From contig OX637339.1 in NCBI GenBank assembly GCA_951799405.1, positions 4,340,001-4,404,000 on the forward strand: DNA of 64,000 bases, given 5' to 3'. The notes beneath the pieces are model-generated. The model did not search any database. It was not told where the DNA came from and was given only the letters and a program-made list of their open reading frames with translations. A program made the translations under genes and the position numbers. Below, one piece after another: positions 34,501-43,100 of this stretch; position 1 is the first letter of the stretch, and every line of letters starts with the position of its first letter. The stretch comes from Agapetus fuscipes (lineage: Eukaryota > Arthropoda > Insecta > Trichoptera > Glossosomatidae).

Positions 34501-35105
34501 GTAAGGTTGGATGGACCTTTCAGTGACTGGTCTTTTGGTAAAGGTTTATGAATTTTTCAACTCAGCAAAGAGCATATATGAATATATAAATGGTATATTT
34601 TTTGTGCTCCGCCGGGATCCGTCCGAATCCACAACCTTCCATTTACGAGTCCGAAGAGTTGCCACTGGATTACGGACCGGTCCAAGATGCCAACGACACG
34701 CGGTGTACCTGACCATCCAAGTACTATCCACGCCCAATGTTGCTAGTAGTGTTATCTCTTCATTTCTGTCCCTCATTATCAATTTAAAACATTCTTTGTT
34801 TATCCCGATGTCAACTTTCTTTCACAGTCACTCCATAGAGTTACTACCTCCATGGCTATAAAGCGTGTTTTATTTGGAATATATATATTTTTGAGTTATT
34901 TTTCCCACAAGATTATGACTTGCACACAATATGAATGACTTTATTTTGCCCACAGGAGCGGCCGTACACATGCACTTACTGCAGCTACTCTTCTATACAG
35001 AGTATAGCTCTTCACAAACACCTGAAGAACAAGCATCCTGATCAGCCAGTCCCGCCTCTGAAACAAAAATGTCAACTGCATAGAACCAGCGCTCCTTCTG
35101 TTTGA
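19563..35105 (+). CDS. C2H2 zinc-finger protein, about 668 aa
   Basis: Eleven exons join in phase: 19563-19578, 19663-19754, 26940-27260, 27954-28412, 29186-29343, 30330-30485, 31463-31603, 32234-32525, 33021-33134, 33884-33991, 34956-35105. The first 270 residues are acidic and include two similar exon-encoded blocks (residues 37-143 and 144-296) with V.VD.NGD..Y..AQ and a P.EQ..E.Q motif. Nine C2H2 fingers follow, beginning CKECQF, CAQCNK, CTVKQC, CSMCEE, CPLCTT, CEICKK, CNVCGH, CDFCSY and CTYCSY. The last three are closest to canonical and have TGEKPF and TGERPY-type linkers. It is probably a nuclear DNA-binding regulator, but I do not recognise the orthologue and no target can be inferred. 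A poly-A signal AATAAA is 4 bases after the stop. It converges on NCOA5. A 7.2 kb intron 2 holds a triplicated small gene. The first two small exons are less certain than the rest. Confidence 0.85.
19785..19925 (+). repeat. TTAGA-tail repeat, 3' half
   Basis: From 'TTGAGATTCGGGTTTTTATA' to 'TTGCAACTTAGATTAGATTA'. Confidence 0.7.
19943..21095. repeat. Tandem duplication of an inverted pair of TTAGA-tail repeats
   Basis: Unit 1 (about 19943-20528) is a minus copy followed by a plus copy, arranged tail-out. Unit 2 (about 20529-21095) repeats the same pair with few differences; both begin GATCTAATCTAACCTAATCT. Each unit can fold back over about 250 bp. The shared private variants in both units show that the pair was duplicated as a block, recently. 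Confidence 0.85.
21100..21335 (-). pseudogene. LINE RT C-terminal fragment
   Basis: Antisense of the 15828-16094 family: 'AACATTACAGATCAACCGCC', 'GGATATTCCATTCATTCGCT'. Frame broken. Confidence 0.65.
21336..22240. other. Intronic DNA; possible 5' region of the nested triplicated gene
   Basis: No repeat recognised in 21336-21850. Around 21890-21985 there is a moderately GC-richer stretch ending 'GCTTGGAATCAAG' before GTAAAT, a possible noncoding first exon and donor for the ORF at 22472, which directly follows a good acceptor. This is conjecture. Confidence 0.3.
22472..22909 (+). CDS. Small basic/coiled-coil protein, copy 1 (145 aa)
   Basis: Starts MPLTNSEKQKRYRERMKLQN and continues PEKYEMVKKKNAERNRKQRK. 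Residues 1-60 form a basic helical block with the pattern 'EKQ.RYRER.K..PEKY', seen in many uncharacterised arthropod proteins of expanded, transposon-like families (from general knowledge, not searched). Residues about 105-140 (KINMQKEKIKTLQKKVNRCQ) look like a coiled coil. The ATG directly follows TTTCAG, so it may be the first codon of a second exon. It is the only one of the three copies with both an ATG and a native stop. Further downstream another frame encodes a separate conserved-looking segment, suggesting that the parental protein was longer and that this copy is truncated by frameshift. It lies inside zinc-finger gene intron 2 on the same strand. Function unknown; nuclear location is a guess from charge. 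Confidence 0.55.
   Translation: MPLTNSEKQKRYRERMKLQNPEKYEMVKKKNAERNRKQRKIKDYDEAGKAEEREKWRNRKRRQNHNGLVKVIVEENIQMSKETYSSSENVETIVEKAKLAERRKMQQHESTDYEDKINMQKEKIKTLQKKVNRCQKQNKHLMEII
23745..24365 (+). pseudogene. Small basic/coiled-coil gene, copy 2, C-terminus replaced by a SINE
   Basis: Residues 1-142 align with copy 1 (MPLTNAQKQKRYRERMKLQK; coiled coil KIKMQKTKIKKLRKKVNGCQ). From about residue 143 ([16 protein letters not shown]...) the frame runs through an antisense SINE-B and stops at 24363-24365. The native end (CATTTGATGGAAACC) resumes after the SINE near 24465. It is therefore a disrupted copy whose open frame is extended by repeat sequence. Confidence 0.7.
24178..24445 (-). mobile_element. 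SINE-B inserted in copy 2
   Basis: Antisense SINE-B from 'GCAACTAAGCTACACATATA' to 'GGAAATCATTTCTGACACC'. Its tRNA-like head is missing, so it is 5'-truncated. Confidence 0.85.
25106..25543 (+). pseudogene. Small basic/coiled-coil gene, copy 3, start codon lost
   Basis: The frame begins RPLTNSEKQKRYRERMKLQN: the ATG of copies 1 and 2 is AGG here (25106-25108) directly after TTTCAG. The remaining 145 codons are open and end ...NFLKLLM. Further on, 'FPDIPAEMKEKVTKVLKE' is readable in another frame near 25668-25721, supporting a longer parental protein. It could still be translated if joined to an upstream exon. Confidence 0.6.
25900..26310. other. Intronic DNA, nothing recognised
   Basis: No repeat or ORF supported; a poly-A tract sits near 26192 and an AATAAA near 26265. 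Confidence 0.5.
26315..26580 (+). repeat. TTAGA-tail repeat
   Basis: Older copy with many substitutions; tail reduced to 'GCAGCTTAGATTATAGATT'. Confidence 0.75.
26660..26905. repeat. SINE-C fragment and minus TTAGA-tail fragment
   Basis: 26660-26745 holds 'AGCAGAAGCTTGTGTGCATG' and 'GTATCTGTTGAACC', shared with 27840-27890 and, in antisense, 47650-47680. 26800-26905 is the tail end of a minus TTAGA-tail repeat. Confidence 0.5.
27280..27530 (-). repeat. TTAGA-tail repeat with (TCTAA)4
   Basis: Tail begins 14 bases after the donor of zinc-finger exon 3, so the insertion is very close to a splice site. Confidence 0.8.
27540..27895. repeat. SINE-C-like repeat in zinc-finger intron 3
   Basis: 'TAGATTTGTGAAGAGGAATG', 'GGCCAGTTGTCTTCATGCG' and 'GTTGAACCAGGCTCGAAGT' are antisense matches to 47640-47745. 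The 27540-27700 part ('TCGTCGCGCCTTGCGGTAGG') has no partner in the window. Confidence 0.5.
28440..28620 (+). repeat. Hammerhead-like short retroelement, core mutated
   Basis: Carries GTCTCCTGAAGACGTTAGC, TACGTC, GCTAACAAAATGTCGAGA. It is the same element as 58645-58820, but the invariant GAAA is AAAA here. It lies directly after exon 4 of the zinc-finger gene. Confidence 0.65.
28600..28725 (-). repeat. Second repeat type with GGGCGAAACGUCCGG-like core
   Basis: Minus strand reads GGGCGAAACGTCCGGAAG then CTCCAGCTCCCACAGACC. Related blocks occur at 30508-30625 and 35445-35525. The 30508 copy has AGCCCATCGCAGACATGGGT before GAAA, a 6 bp hairpin in the stem-II position. Confidence 0.5.
28820..29150 (+). 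mobile_element. SINE-B, degenerate
   Basis: 'GGATTCAATCCCC' B box, 'CGGAAATGATTCCCCGTTTC', 'AATAAAATACCGGCAAGA', and end 'ACTATATGTGTAGCTTAG'. Confidence 0.75.
29448..29800 (+). repeat. TTAGA-tail repeat with a 115 bp insertion
   Basis: Runs to 'GGGAATGCATTTAATATG' (29650) and resumes near 29768 with 'CATGATACATATCTTTGCGG'. The inserted AT-rich segment is not identified. Confidence 0.7.
29840..30000 (+). ncRNA. Hammerhead-like motif inside a large inverted repeat
   Basis: 29901-29907 CUGAUGA, hairpin GAUCA-UAAG-UGAUU, GAAA at 29923-29926, then ACGUUU. Arms 'CACTCAATTTATTAATATAC' (left) and 'GTATTAATAAATTGAGTG' (right) flank it, so a partial inverted copy precedes a full copy. 'GTGAAAATAAAAC' follows, as at 35340 and 36884. 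Confidence 0.5.
30100..30190 (+). mobile_element. SINE-A head only
   Basis: 'TAGTCTAGTGGTTAATGCTA' to 'GCAGAGCACAAAAAA'; 3'-truncated. Confidence 0.6.
30508..30625 (-). repeat. Hammerhead-like repeat, second type
   Basis: Minus strand: GAAGCCCAUCGCAGACAUGG, GUGAAAUGCUCGGAAG. Hairpin arms GCCCAU and AUGGGU precede GAAA. Located just after exon 6 of the zinc-finger gene. Confidence 0.45.
30755..31160 (+). mobile_element. Chimeric SINE: 5S rRNA-like head + SINE-A + tail type 1
   Basis: 30755-30873 is 5S rRNA-like: GCCAACGACGATACCATG, 'GATCACCGAAGTTAAGTAAC', 'ACTTGGATGGGTGACCGC', 'GTGTTGTTGGC'. After about 10 bases comes the SINE-A tRNA-like head 'TAGTCCAGTGGCAACACTTC', then its body, and the end 'TTGAGGTGTGATACACAC', 'AAAAACAGCGCTCACTAAAT' and TATTATTATTAT. 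A second copy with the same junction is at 34375-34746, so the fusion has moved as a unit. Confidence 0.8.
31170..31285 (+). repeat. TTAGA-tail repeat, internally deleted
   Basis: 'CACCCCCGATTTAGGAAAGG' through 'GTTTTTATGCTGTATG', then directly 'TTAATATATCTTTGCAACTT'. Confidence 0.65.
31765..31990 (+). repeat. TTAGA-tail repeat
   Basis: Complete body without pentamers; in zinc-finger intron 7. Confidence 0.75.
32580..32790 (+). pseudogene. LINE RT C-terminal fragment
   Basis: 'GATGGATGTCGTGGTGGAAG' to 'AATGTTGACAGCTAGGGCG', sense copy of the 15828-16094 ORF end, with frameshifts. Confidence 0.7.
33300..33600 (+). pseudogene. RTE/craft-like LINE C-terminal fragment
   Basis: Open frame KRQKLVHFGHLMRNDKYSLL, QGRIEGRQASGRIKTSWLKN, LRQWFGKKQEPSF. 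This is the familiar C-terminus GH..RN.KY.LLQ..EG of another LINE group. A related end is at 58350-58470. Confidence 0.7.
33592..33725. repeat. MITE-like inverted repeat, second copy
   Basis: Partner of 180-340; core 'ATGTATGGAATATACGACGG' matches 'ATGTATACAATATACAATAG'. Confidence 0.5.
34092..34372 (+). mobile_element. SINE-B
   Basis: Head 'GTCGATAGCTTGGAGTG' and 'GAGTTCAAATCCC' decayed; body and end 'AAGAAGTTACACTACATG' good. It abuts the antisense chimeric SINE. Confidence 0.8.
34375..34746 (-). mobile_element. Chimeric 5S-SINE-A with tail type 1, second copy
   Basis: On the minus strand, the last half of the 5S-like head (AGTACTTGGATGGTCAGGTA, CCGCGTGTCGTTGGC) runs into TTGGACCGGTCCGTAATCCA, then the SINE-A body and the tail 'TTGAGGTGTGATACACAC' ending in ATTATTATT-like repeats. 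The 5' half of the 5S part is missing. Confidence 0.8.
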
Positions 35106-35227
35106 AGCAATAAACAAATTACATGTTTTTTGCCATAACTCCGACTTTTATTATTATTTAGAATTTTTATTTATTATTGCTCAAGTTTGAATTAATTGTT
35201 TCTATTCAGTTTAGTGTCTTTTTTATT

Positions 35228-35368
35228 TTAATTTTTTTTTTTTTTTTCAAAACGTAGTTTTATTTTCACAATAATTTTATCTACCTCAAGCACTTTCGAC
35301 CTTTAAGATTCAGGTCTGAGGTAGATAAAATTATTGTGAAAATAAAACTACGTTTTGAAAAAAATATT
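35228..35368. repeat. Long palindrome with decayed hammerhead-like centre
   Basis: Arms 'TTTTATTTTCACAATAATTT' and 'AAATTATTGTGAAAATAAAA' are near-perfect over more than 40 bp. The loop, minus strand, reads GACCUGAAUCUUAAAGGUCG then AAAGUGCUUGAGG: GGUCGAAA is kept, but the CUGANGA box has lost bases. It lies 120 bases after the zinc-finger stop. Confidence 0.7.
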
Positions 35369-35444
35369 TTATTTTAAATTAAAATGAATTTTCACTGTGT
35401 GAATACACAAACCCTACAAAATCTGTTTTTTTTTTGTATAGGCA

Positions 35445-35755
35445 CTCATAAATGGAGTTGCTTCCAGGGATCTGTTTCCGTGGTCTATCGGAGCTGGAGC
35501 TTCCGGACATTTTGTCCATACCTGCGGTCGATAGCTCAGTTGCCTGCATTCCATGCCGTAAGCTTGGGTTTGAATCCCACCGAGAGTGTCAGAAATGTTT
35601 TTCCGTTTTGGTGTTTATTTCAAACCCCATAATAAAATACAATGAAAACCAGCCCCTCAAGGGCTGGGAAATCTCCACTTTAACTGAAGTGGTTGGCGTA
35701 AGGTGGGACCTGTTAAAATAAATAGGTTCCACTCGCTCGGAAAGCAACTCTCCGT
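35445..35755 (+). repeat. Hammerhead-type-2 fragment fused to SINE-B
   Basis: 35445-35525: 'TCTGTTTCCGTGGTCTATCG', 'GCTGGAGCTTCCGGAC' (compare 28640-28690). From 35525: SINE-B head 'GTCGATAGCTCAGTTGCC', 'GGGTTTGAATCCC', body to 'AATAAATAGGTTCCACTCGC'. Confidence 0.65.
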
Positions 35756-36290
35756 GTCAACCATAAACCTAAAACTTCTTCTTTTATAAATGTTGCGATT
35801 TTATTATTTCACTTATCTTTTATACTTTTACATGCTTGTACAATTATTTATTTATTTGAATCATTAAAAAGCGTCAAATACAGTTCATTTTGTTTTAATT
35901 AATACATATACATTTCTTAATATTATAAAAACACTGATTTGAAATGATAAAATACAATATTTCATTGATGGGTCATATTAACAGTAGTATGCCATATTTC
36001 TTTGATAGCAAAGTTCACGCTGAAAGGTAGCAGAAGTTTTGTCAAATAAAATTGTTGCAATTTTACATCAAGTAAGAGTTTTTTTTTACTTTACTAGGTA
36101 GTAATCTAGGACCAAATTAAAAAATTTATGCCACAATCTATTCTTCTTTCACAATCTGTCCTGGGCATTCTATAGATGTTAACGAGCTTTCATAGAACTT
36201 TGTATCAAATGGAAAAACTATATTTACAAATTAAAATTCATTAAAAGTACCAATATTAGGATAATTTACATGGATTAACTTCTTTAGTCA
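35756..36290. other. Intergenic DNA, nothing recognised
   Basis: AT-rich, no supported repeat, ORF or signal. Confidence 0.5.
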
Positions 36291-36365
36291 CCACACAACA
36301 AGAGTGTCTCCTAGAGAAGGTGGTTACGACACTAACGAAATGTCGAGGATAAAGTTATTTTGCCT
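36290..36365 (+). repeat. Hammerhead-like fragment
   Basis: GTGTCTCCTAGAGAAGGTGG ... ACTAACGAAATGTCGAGG: a decayed relative of 58698-58739, core box broken. Confidence 0.5.
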
Positions 36366-36524
36366 GTAGCACTTTCCAAATATCCACATATTTAATTTAT
36401 TTCCAAAAATAATAAAGAAATAACTAATTATTCATTATTAGAGAGAATAAGAAGGAATAAATTGTTATTTTTTACATATTTTTGAAATAAAATTAATTTT
36501 TCAGCGTTCACTTCATCATTTCTT

Positions 36525-36780
36525 GACTTGTAGGTTGGTACGAGGCTGACCACCTACCCCGTAAAAATGGTTCACTTTACCAATGTCACCCCTGTTTCAG
36601 GGAAGGTTGGCAAAAGTTGCAGAGTTTATGTTCATTTGAGGTTCGGTTTTAATTTGCAAGTATACACATTCGGCATTTGTAAGTGCAAACTTACACACAT
36701 CTGTTTGTGGGCATGCATTTGATATGAGTTTTGAATGTTAATATCTCTTTGCAACTTATATTATAGATTATTATAGAATA
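36525..36780 (+). repeat. TTAGA-tail repeat
   Basis: Complete body, ends 'TTGCAACTTATATTATAG'. Confidence 0.75.
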
Positions 36781-36789
36781 CACAAACCA

Positions 36790-36910
36790 TCTAAATATTA
36801 AATACCTGAAGATGACCTACTAGGTCGAAAACGCGTTAGTAATTTGTTTAAAGATTTTAATCTTTTTTAAATAAATTTTATAGTGAAAATAAACAGTGTT
36901 TTGTTTGAAT
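36790..36910 (+). ncRNA. Hammerhead-like motif, intact core
   Basis: 36806-36812 CUGAAGA, U, stem II GACCU-ACU-AGGUC (36814-36826), GAAA (36827-36830), palindromic ACGCGUU, NUH triplet UUA, then GUA pairing with UAC before the core. AAATAAATTTTATAGTG and 'AAAATAAACAGTG' follow, as downstream of the other copies. Confidence 0.55.
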
Positions 36911-37147
36911 TCATTCAAAAAAATTATAAAATTAAATAAAGTATTAAATAAAGTTTAAAACTTTCACTTTCATTGCTGGTGTTAATAATAAATCGTTTTT
37001 GTGTTGTTTTGGGATTGACCAATGTAACAATTTGTTTATCATTTAAAATATATTTAATTTCTTTTAATTTGTAAACATGTTTAACTCGGCCCGTACTTCC
37101 ATTTTAGTTTCCATCAAAAGAACTACACTTTACGCCAATTTTTCACA

Positions 37148-40100
37148 TTACATGATATTTTTCAAGAGGGAATCCAGGGCTCTCTGGACAGTGGGATTAG
37201 AGAGGATGGGGGCGGAGCCTTTTGGTGCGGGGACAGGCTGTGGAAGGCCCCCCGTCCTCTGTGCCAGGGCCTCCAGGCTGAAGCTCCCCATGCCACCGGA
37301 GCCGGTCTTGTCAGCAGCAGAAGCCTCTGCAGCGGCCGCCCTCCCGCTGTTTAAGATGCTCATGATGCGCTGCTCCAGGTCCACCTGTGTCTTGACTGAT
37401 GTCTGCTCCACGGCCGCTGAGCCCAGCTCTACTTTGACTTGCTTTTCTCGACACTCCTGAAATTGCAGGAAACAATATGGTAGAGTTTAATTTGATGGAA
37501 TCCAGGTTGATGGATTAATAAGAGCAGTAATTTTCAAAATTTTGATTCTCCTAGACCAGGGGTCGGCAACCTGCAGCTCGCGAGCCACATGCGGCTCTTT
37601 GTACCCCGTCGACGCTATTTATTACACTTTGAAATTTGTAAATTATAATTTTTGGCTCTTCCAACTCAAAAGGTTGCCAACCCCTCTGGTTTACCTCTTA
37701 CAACAAGGGTGCTAAAACTTGAGCTGTTGGTGATCTACCTCAATATTGTTAGACTACGAGCGATCAGCTGCAAGTATGTGTTGCAGGATTTTTGTCTAGG
37801 CAGGGTGTATTGTGGCATAGATATGCATGTTTTTAGTCAAGGTAAGTGTAGGTCGCCGCTAGCAGGAGGTTATTACCAGTGATGAGGGTGTAATTCTGGT
37901 CTGATTGTGGATCAAATAAATACCAGTAGTTCATTCACTTCATTTTGTTTTAGTGACCTACCTACTAACACAAAATCTTTGAATAGTTCTATATATTTTT
38001 TTCTTCTAGAGATCGACTCAAAAAACACTCGCGATCGACTGTTTGAGCACCCTTGCCTTACTAGGAATGGGCAAATGTCGTCGTCAGCGGGAGCCCCCTC
38101 CTAGCTGCGCTGGTACTCTGCGTAGTCTTGTCCTTACCTTGACATACTGCAGCACAGTGTCGTACTGCAACACGGTGAGGGGCCGGCCCTCCCCCAGCTC
38201 CCTGACGAGCAGCAGCACGGACTCCTTGCTGGAGGCGCCCCCGCTGCGCTGGTACTCTGCGTAGTTGCGGGCCATCAGGGTGATGGCGTCCTCTAGCGGC
38301 ATGTTGCGGTGCTCTGGAATACATTACAATCAACAATAAATATAAGAGAAATACAGTATTAGAGCTGCTAGCATACCAAATCTATCGTTAGGTAGAAGTT
38401 CAGTTACCTTCAGTTCTCAGACACCGGTAGCAAGTTTGTCATAGCTGTTTCGTTAAACTTCATGAAAACTCGTCATGAAAAGGAAAATATGTCCATCCAG
38501 GCACCTCCATCTTGATTCAGCTGACCTCAAGGTTTTGGATACTGCCAGATCCTGATTAAAATATCCCTTTTTGGACTTACCTTGCGGCAGTCCGTGTAAG
38601 ATATTGAGCGTGAAGGATCTGTGCTCCTCGTTCTGCGGCATGACCAGGATGGCGTACAGGCAGCCGCGCGAGGAGATGTTGCCCAGCACGCGGCCGATGG
38701 GGACGTCCTCATTGGGGAACAGCAGGTCTACTGTCAGCCCAATGCGCTTCAGTCTGTCCTCTATGTATTCTGCGTACTCCCTGAAAGTAGGCGTTTTGAT
38801 AGTTAAAAGCAATATATTGTTTTTTCGTCTTTCAATTTTCTGTCAGGTTCCTTCCACGTTGACTATTATAACAAAGTAATGTAATGATTTACTTTGGGTT
38901 CACTATAATAAAACTTCACTTGAATTTATTTTCTTTCAGTCCCGTCCAGCCCCAGATGTTCCTCAGTCGGGATTTTTTTCTCCCAGCACCTCGATGAGCC
39001 TCTATTTTTCTTTGAAGAATCAGGTGTAACAATGCGTACTTGATGATGATTATGATGATTTCCTTATCAGCGCCGTTTCGTAACTCAATGTCACTCCAAG
39101 GGCGCTTAGTATTTTACTGGGCGAAGAAAAATGTCTTCATCCTCCTCTTTAGGTCCTCAATCGTCTTAGACCTCCGGATTTCTGGTGGTAGTTGATTCCA
39201 GGTCGCAGGGCCGGCCACTGCAAAAGCACGGTCTCCGAAAACAGTGGCAATTTTTCTTCTAGGTTCATTTAGCAGGGTTTCCGCTCCGTTCTCTGCTGAT
39301 CTTAGTGTTTGCTCCCTTGAGCCCAGGACTTTTGAGACAATCAGCTCTTGGATGTAGAAAGGAGATGCATCATGGAGAGCTTTGTATGTGATAAGGCCAA
39401 GCTTAAATTTGACGCGTTGATGAAACCTCAGCCAGTGGAGTCGCTCTAAAAGCGGAGTTATGTGACAGTGTGTGGTTTGGTTGAATATAAGCCGCGCGCC
39501 TGCATTCATTACTGACTGCAACCGACTTAATTCACACTGTGGTTGGGCTGCATAAATGCCATTACAGTAGTCCACTTTGGATACTACAAAAGCGTTGACG
39601 AGTGACCTTTTAGCTTCCAACGGTAGATATTTTTTAATATATTTCAGCTGTCGTAAACCATAGTAGCCGGAACTAACCGTGGTGCTGATTTGTTTCTTCA
39701 TGGTCAGACAGTGATCAAGATGCACTCCTAGTAGCTTGACACATTTTATAGCCGGAACTAACCGTGGTGCTGATTTGTTTCTTCATGGTCAGACAGTGAT
39801 CAAGATGCACTCCTAGTAGCTTGACACACTTCTCTCCTCTTTGTACATGTCTGAAGTAAGACATCTTCCAGGCTTTAACATTGGTCAGCAACTCTCTCTC
39901 AATTTGGGCTTTGTAATAATAATAATATTAGGATGATTTATTTGGTGAGCGCTGTTTTTGTGTGTATCACACCTCAAGAAGAACTTTTGTGTCGCTGACC
40001 ATGTCTATCCAAGGAATGTATAGCATTCTTGAGTGCACCCTTAACCCTTCAACTGCGGGTGACACGCAAAGGCATCAAGTGTAAACTTGCATACAGTGCA

Positions 40101-43100
40101 GCTGTCAATCATAGACGTCATTCAACTTTGAACTTATTACTGACATCTGTGTTCAAGAATTCAAAAGTCTGCAAGTGGAAATGTGTGCTAAACCTTTGTG
40201 ATTTTTGTTCTTGAATAACTAATGCATATGACTGTTCACACAGTTTGAAGTGCCATCACTCAATTTAGGTAGAAAATCAATAAATGTTTTAAAAAGTGTG
40301 CTTGAAAAAGTATTCCGTACCGAGGGTATTCATATAGCCTGAATATTCAGAAGCGAAAAAGTTAATGACTTTCAAAACCAGATGATCATACCTCTACATT
40401 TTTTAGATTGAAAAAAAGAAATATAATCTTGACACACACCTAAAAATAAATATAGATATGTGAGACGTGACATACGTGAGTATTTTGGAGACCACAATGA
40501 TTTCACAGTCATTCTTGTCTGGTACTACAGTGCGATACGGTTCACGATCAGTGACCGGATACCTCTCATACGGTACACGATCCTGCCAATCTCCTGAAAA
40601 TCATATTTAAAAAAGTTTAACATCATTTTTACAGTAGGACTTCGCTTATCCAGGCCACTCCTTATTTAGTGATAGCGGTAATCCACAAAGACCAGCAGAT
40701 GAAGATGAAAGAAAGCGTTGAAAAAATTTACACCTTCCGAAGCGATGCAAGCTTTAAATTTGGCTTTGATATGGGCCAAAGATAACAAATTTGATTGTCA
40801 TAAATTTATGCTACTTTATTAGACCTACTAGACCGGTCGTAGTCCAGTGGTCACACTTCGGACTCGTAAATGTAAATGGAAGGTTGTGGGTTCGAATCCC
40901 GGCGGAGCACAAAAAAATTACCATTCATATTTTCATATATGCCCTTTGCTGGGTTAAAAAATTCATGAACGTTAAACAAAGACTGGTCACCAAATGTCCA
41001 TCCAGCCTTACAGCAAGTCAATCTTGCTTGCACCTTTTCGTCCAATCATATGGACAAGTGCCTTTGCAATGACACACCGTCATAAAAGGCGCTATATAAA
41101 TTTTGTACTTCAATTCAATTGAGAATTGGCACTTTATAGCGATGACCAAGCTCGTAAAAAGTTGATAGAATGCTTGCATTCTATGCCGAGAGCAAGGTTT
41201 CAATCCCCACCGAGGGTGTTATAAATGATTTCCCCTTTCGGTGTATATTTCAAACCCAAAATAAATACCGGCAAGGTGTACTGAGCCTTCACAAGAAATG
41301 AGAACCAGCCCTCCCGGGAGCAGGGAAACCTCCACTATAATTATCAATAAATGTAACTGCAGGTAAAGATACACTTATGGATTGGAAAAGTTGCAAGGTA
41401 ATATTGCCGATTGAAATACAATACATTTTAAAAACTAAAAATGTCACAAAAAATGTTACGCTGGGATCTTTGAAAGTAATTTTCGAAGACAAATTGCAAG
41501 ACGAGTACAAAAGCAGTGTCACCTTCATTTTAAGTTTATCCAATAAATTATAATACATCCTTCTAACACAGATCACTAACATCTGAGAGGGCTCTTGAGG
41601 TGTGACACACACAAAAACGGCGCTCTCTTATCATGTACAATTAAAAATAAATAAGCCTGTTATATATATAGGATTTGAAATAGGATACAGTGTAATTTTC
41701 ACATAATTTTAATTAAAACATTGAAAAGGGACACATTTTGATAAAGAACAAACAAAATGTCTGCTTGACACTTATAATATGTAACAATAATGTAATACCT
41801 ACTCTAAGCATAGACTAGGCTCTGTTGTTTTTGTAAAAGTCAGAAGAATAAAAGTTCTTGTACTACCTACATCATTATTTCGTATACCTGCATTTTTATA
41901 AAATTCTTTATCAGATTAAATTAAGAGGAAATAATAAAGTGTAGGTACTGATTTGTTATGAGAGTTTATAATTACAAGGGTGGACCAAGGTCTTCTTCGT
42001 TAACCGAGGCTATCTAGGTAAGATTAATTTATTGTATTTTTTATTTAATTGTTGTGTTTTTAAATTTTGAAAGTTTTACAAATTGGCACAGAGTGAGGGG
42101 GTAATGTGAAGACTGCAGGGGAAAAACAAGAAATGTCAGCAAAAATAAGAAAATAGGTTCGTAAAAATGGTTCACGTTGCCAATGTCCCCGCTGTTTCAG
42201 GGAAGGTCGAAAAAAGTTGCAGGGCTGATGTTCATTTGAAGTTTGGTTTTTGAATTGTAAGTACACCTGCAACATTTGTTGCAGCATGCAGCAAACATAT
42301 ACACGTCTGGTTCTGGGCATGCATTTTATTTGAATTTTAAATGCTAATGTATCTTTGCCACTTAATCTAATATAATCTAATCTAAGTTGCAAGGATATGC
42401 AACATTGAGGATTTACATTATATGCATTTTCACAAGTAGACGCATATAAGTTTGTACTTGCACATGCCGCATGTGAACCTACAACGTAAAAACCCAAATC
42501 TCAAATGAACATACGCGCTATAACTCTTGCCGACCTTCCCTGAAACAGGGGTGACATTGGCAAAGTGAACCATTTTCTACAGCATGGGTGGTCAGCCGTA
42601 TACCAACCTATAAGTCAAAGAACATACACAACAAATTAGTTTTTTTAAATCAACAAATAATAATATCAACGGTTAAAAGGAAGTAGGGCATAAGCGACCA
42701 AAACTGAATTGTTCAGAAGAGCAGTTTAAAGTTTGAGATTGCAGAAAAATGGCATAACTTTTTTATTTTCTATCCATATCGTTAAAATCAAAACAGCTCT
42801 AAAATAAAAAAAAAACAAAAAATACATTTATTGGCATTCCTATTTATGTGGCTTTATGATGTTCTATTTTTTTTTTATGTCACAAGCACCTTTAGGACAA
42901 ACAAGGCCAAAATCTTGTCGGTTACACCAAAACCATACTTCGAAAACGCAGTTGTTTGCTTGGGCATAAACAACAACAAAAATCATCGTAGAGCTATGGG
43001 AGTTAGCGCATTAGAAAGAGCGGAAATTTTAAGTAGGATAGCATTCATAACTCATTTTTGACCAAAACGTCGCTTATACTTACTTCCTTTTAACAGTCGA

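Noticed and set aside
37557..38053. A single hAT element of 497 bp
   Set aside because: Two separate sets of matching ends (GGTTGCC-type and GTTTGAGCACCC-type) lie side by side, so two elements are more likely.
42831..43061. 76-codon plus ORF inside a MITE
   Set aside because: No recognisable protein feature and enclosed by inverted repeats; probably chance.
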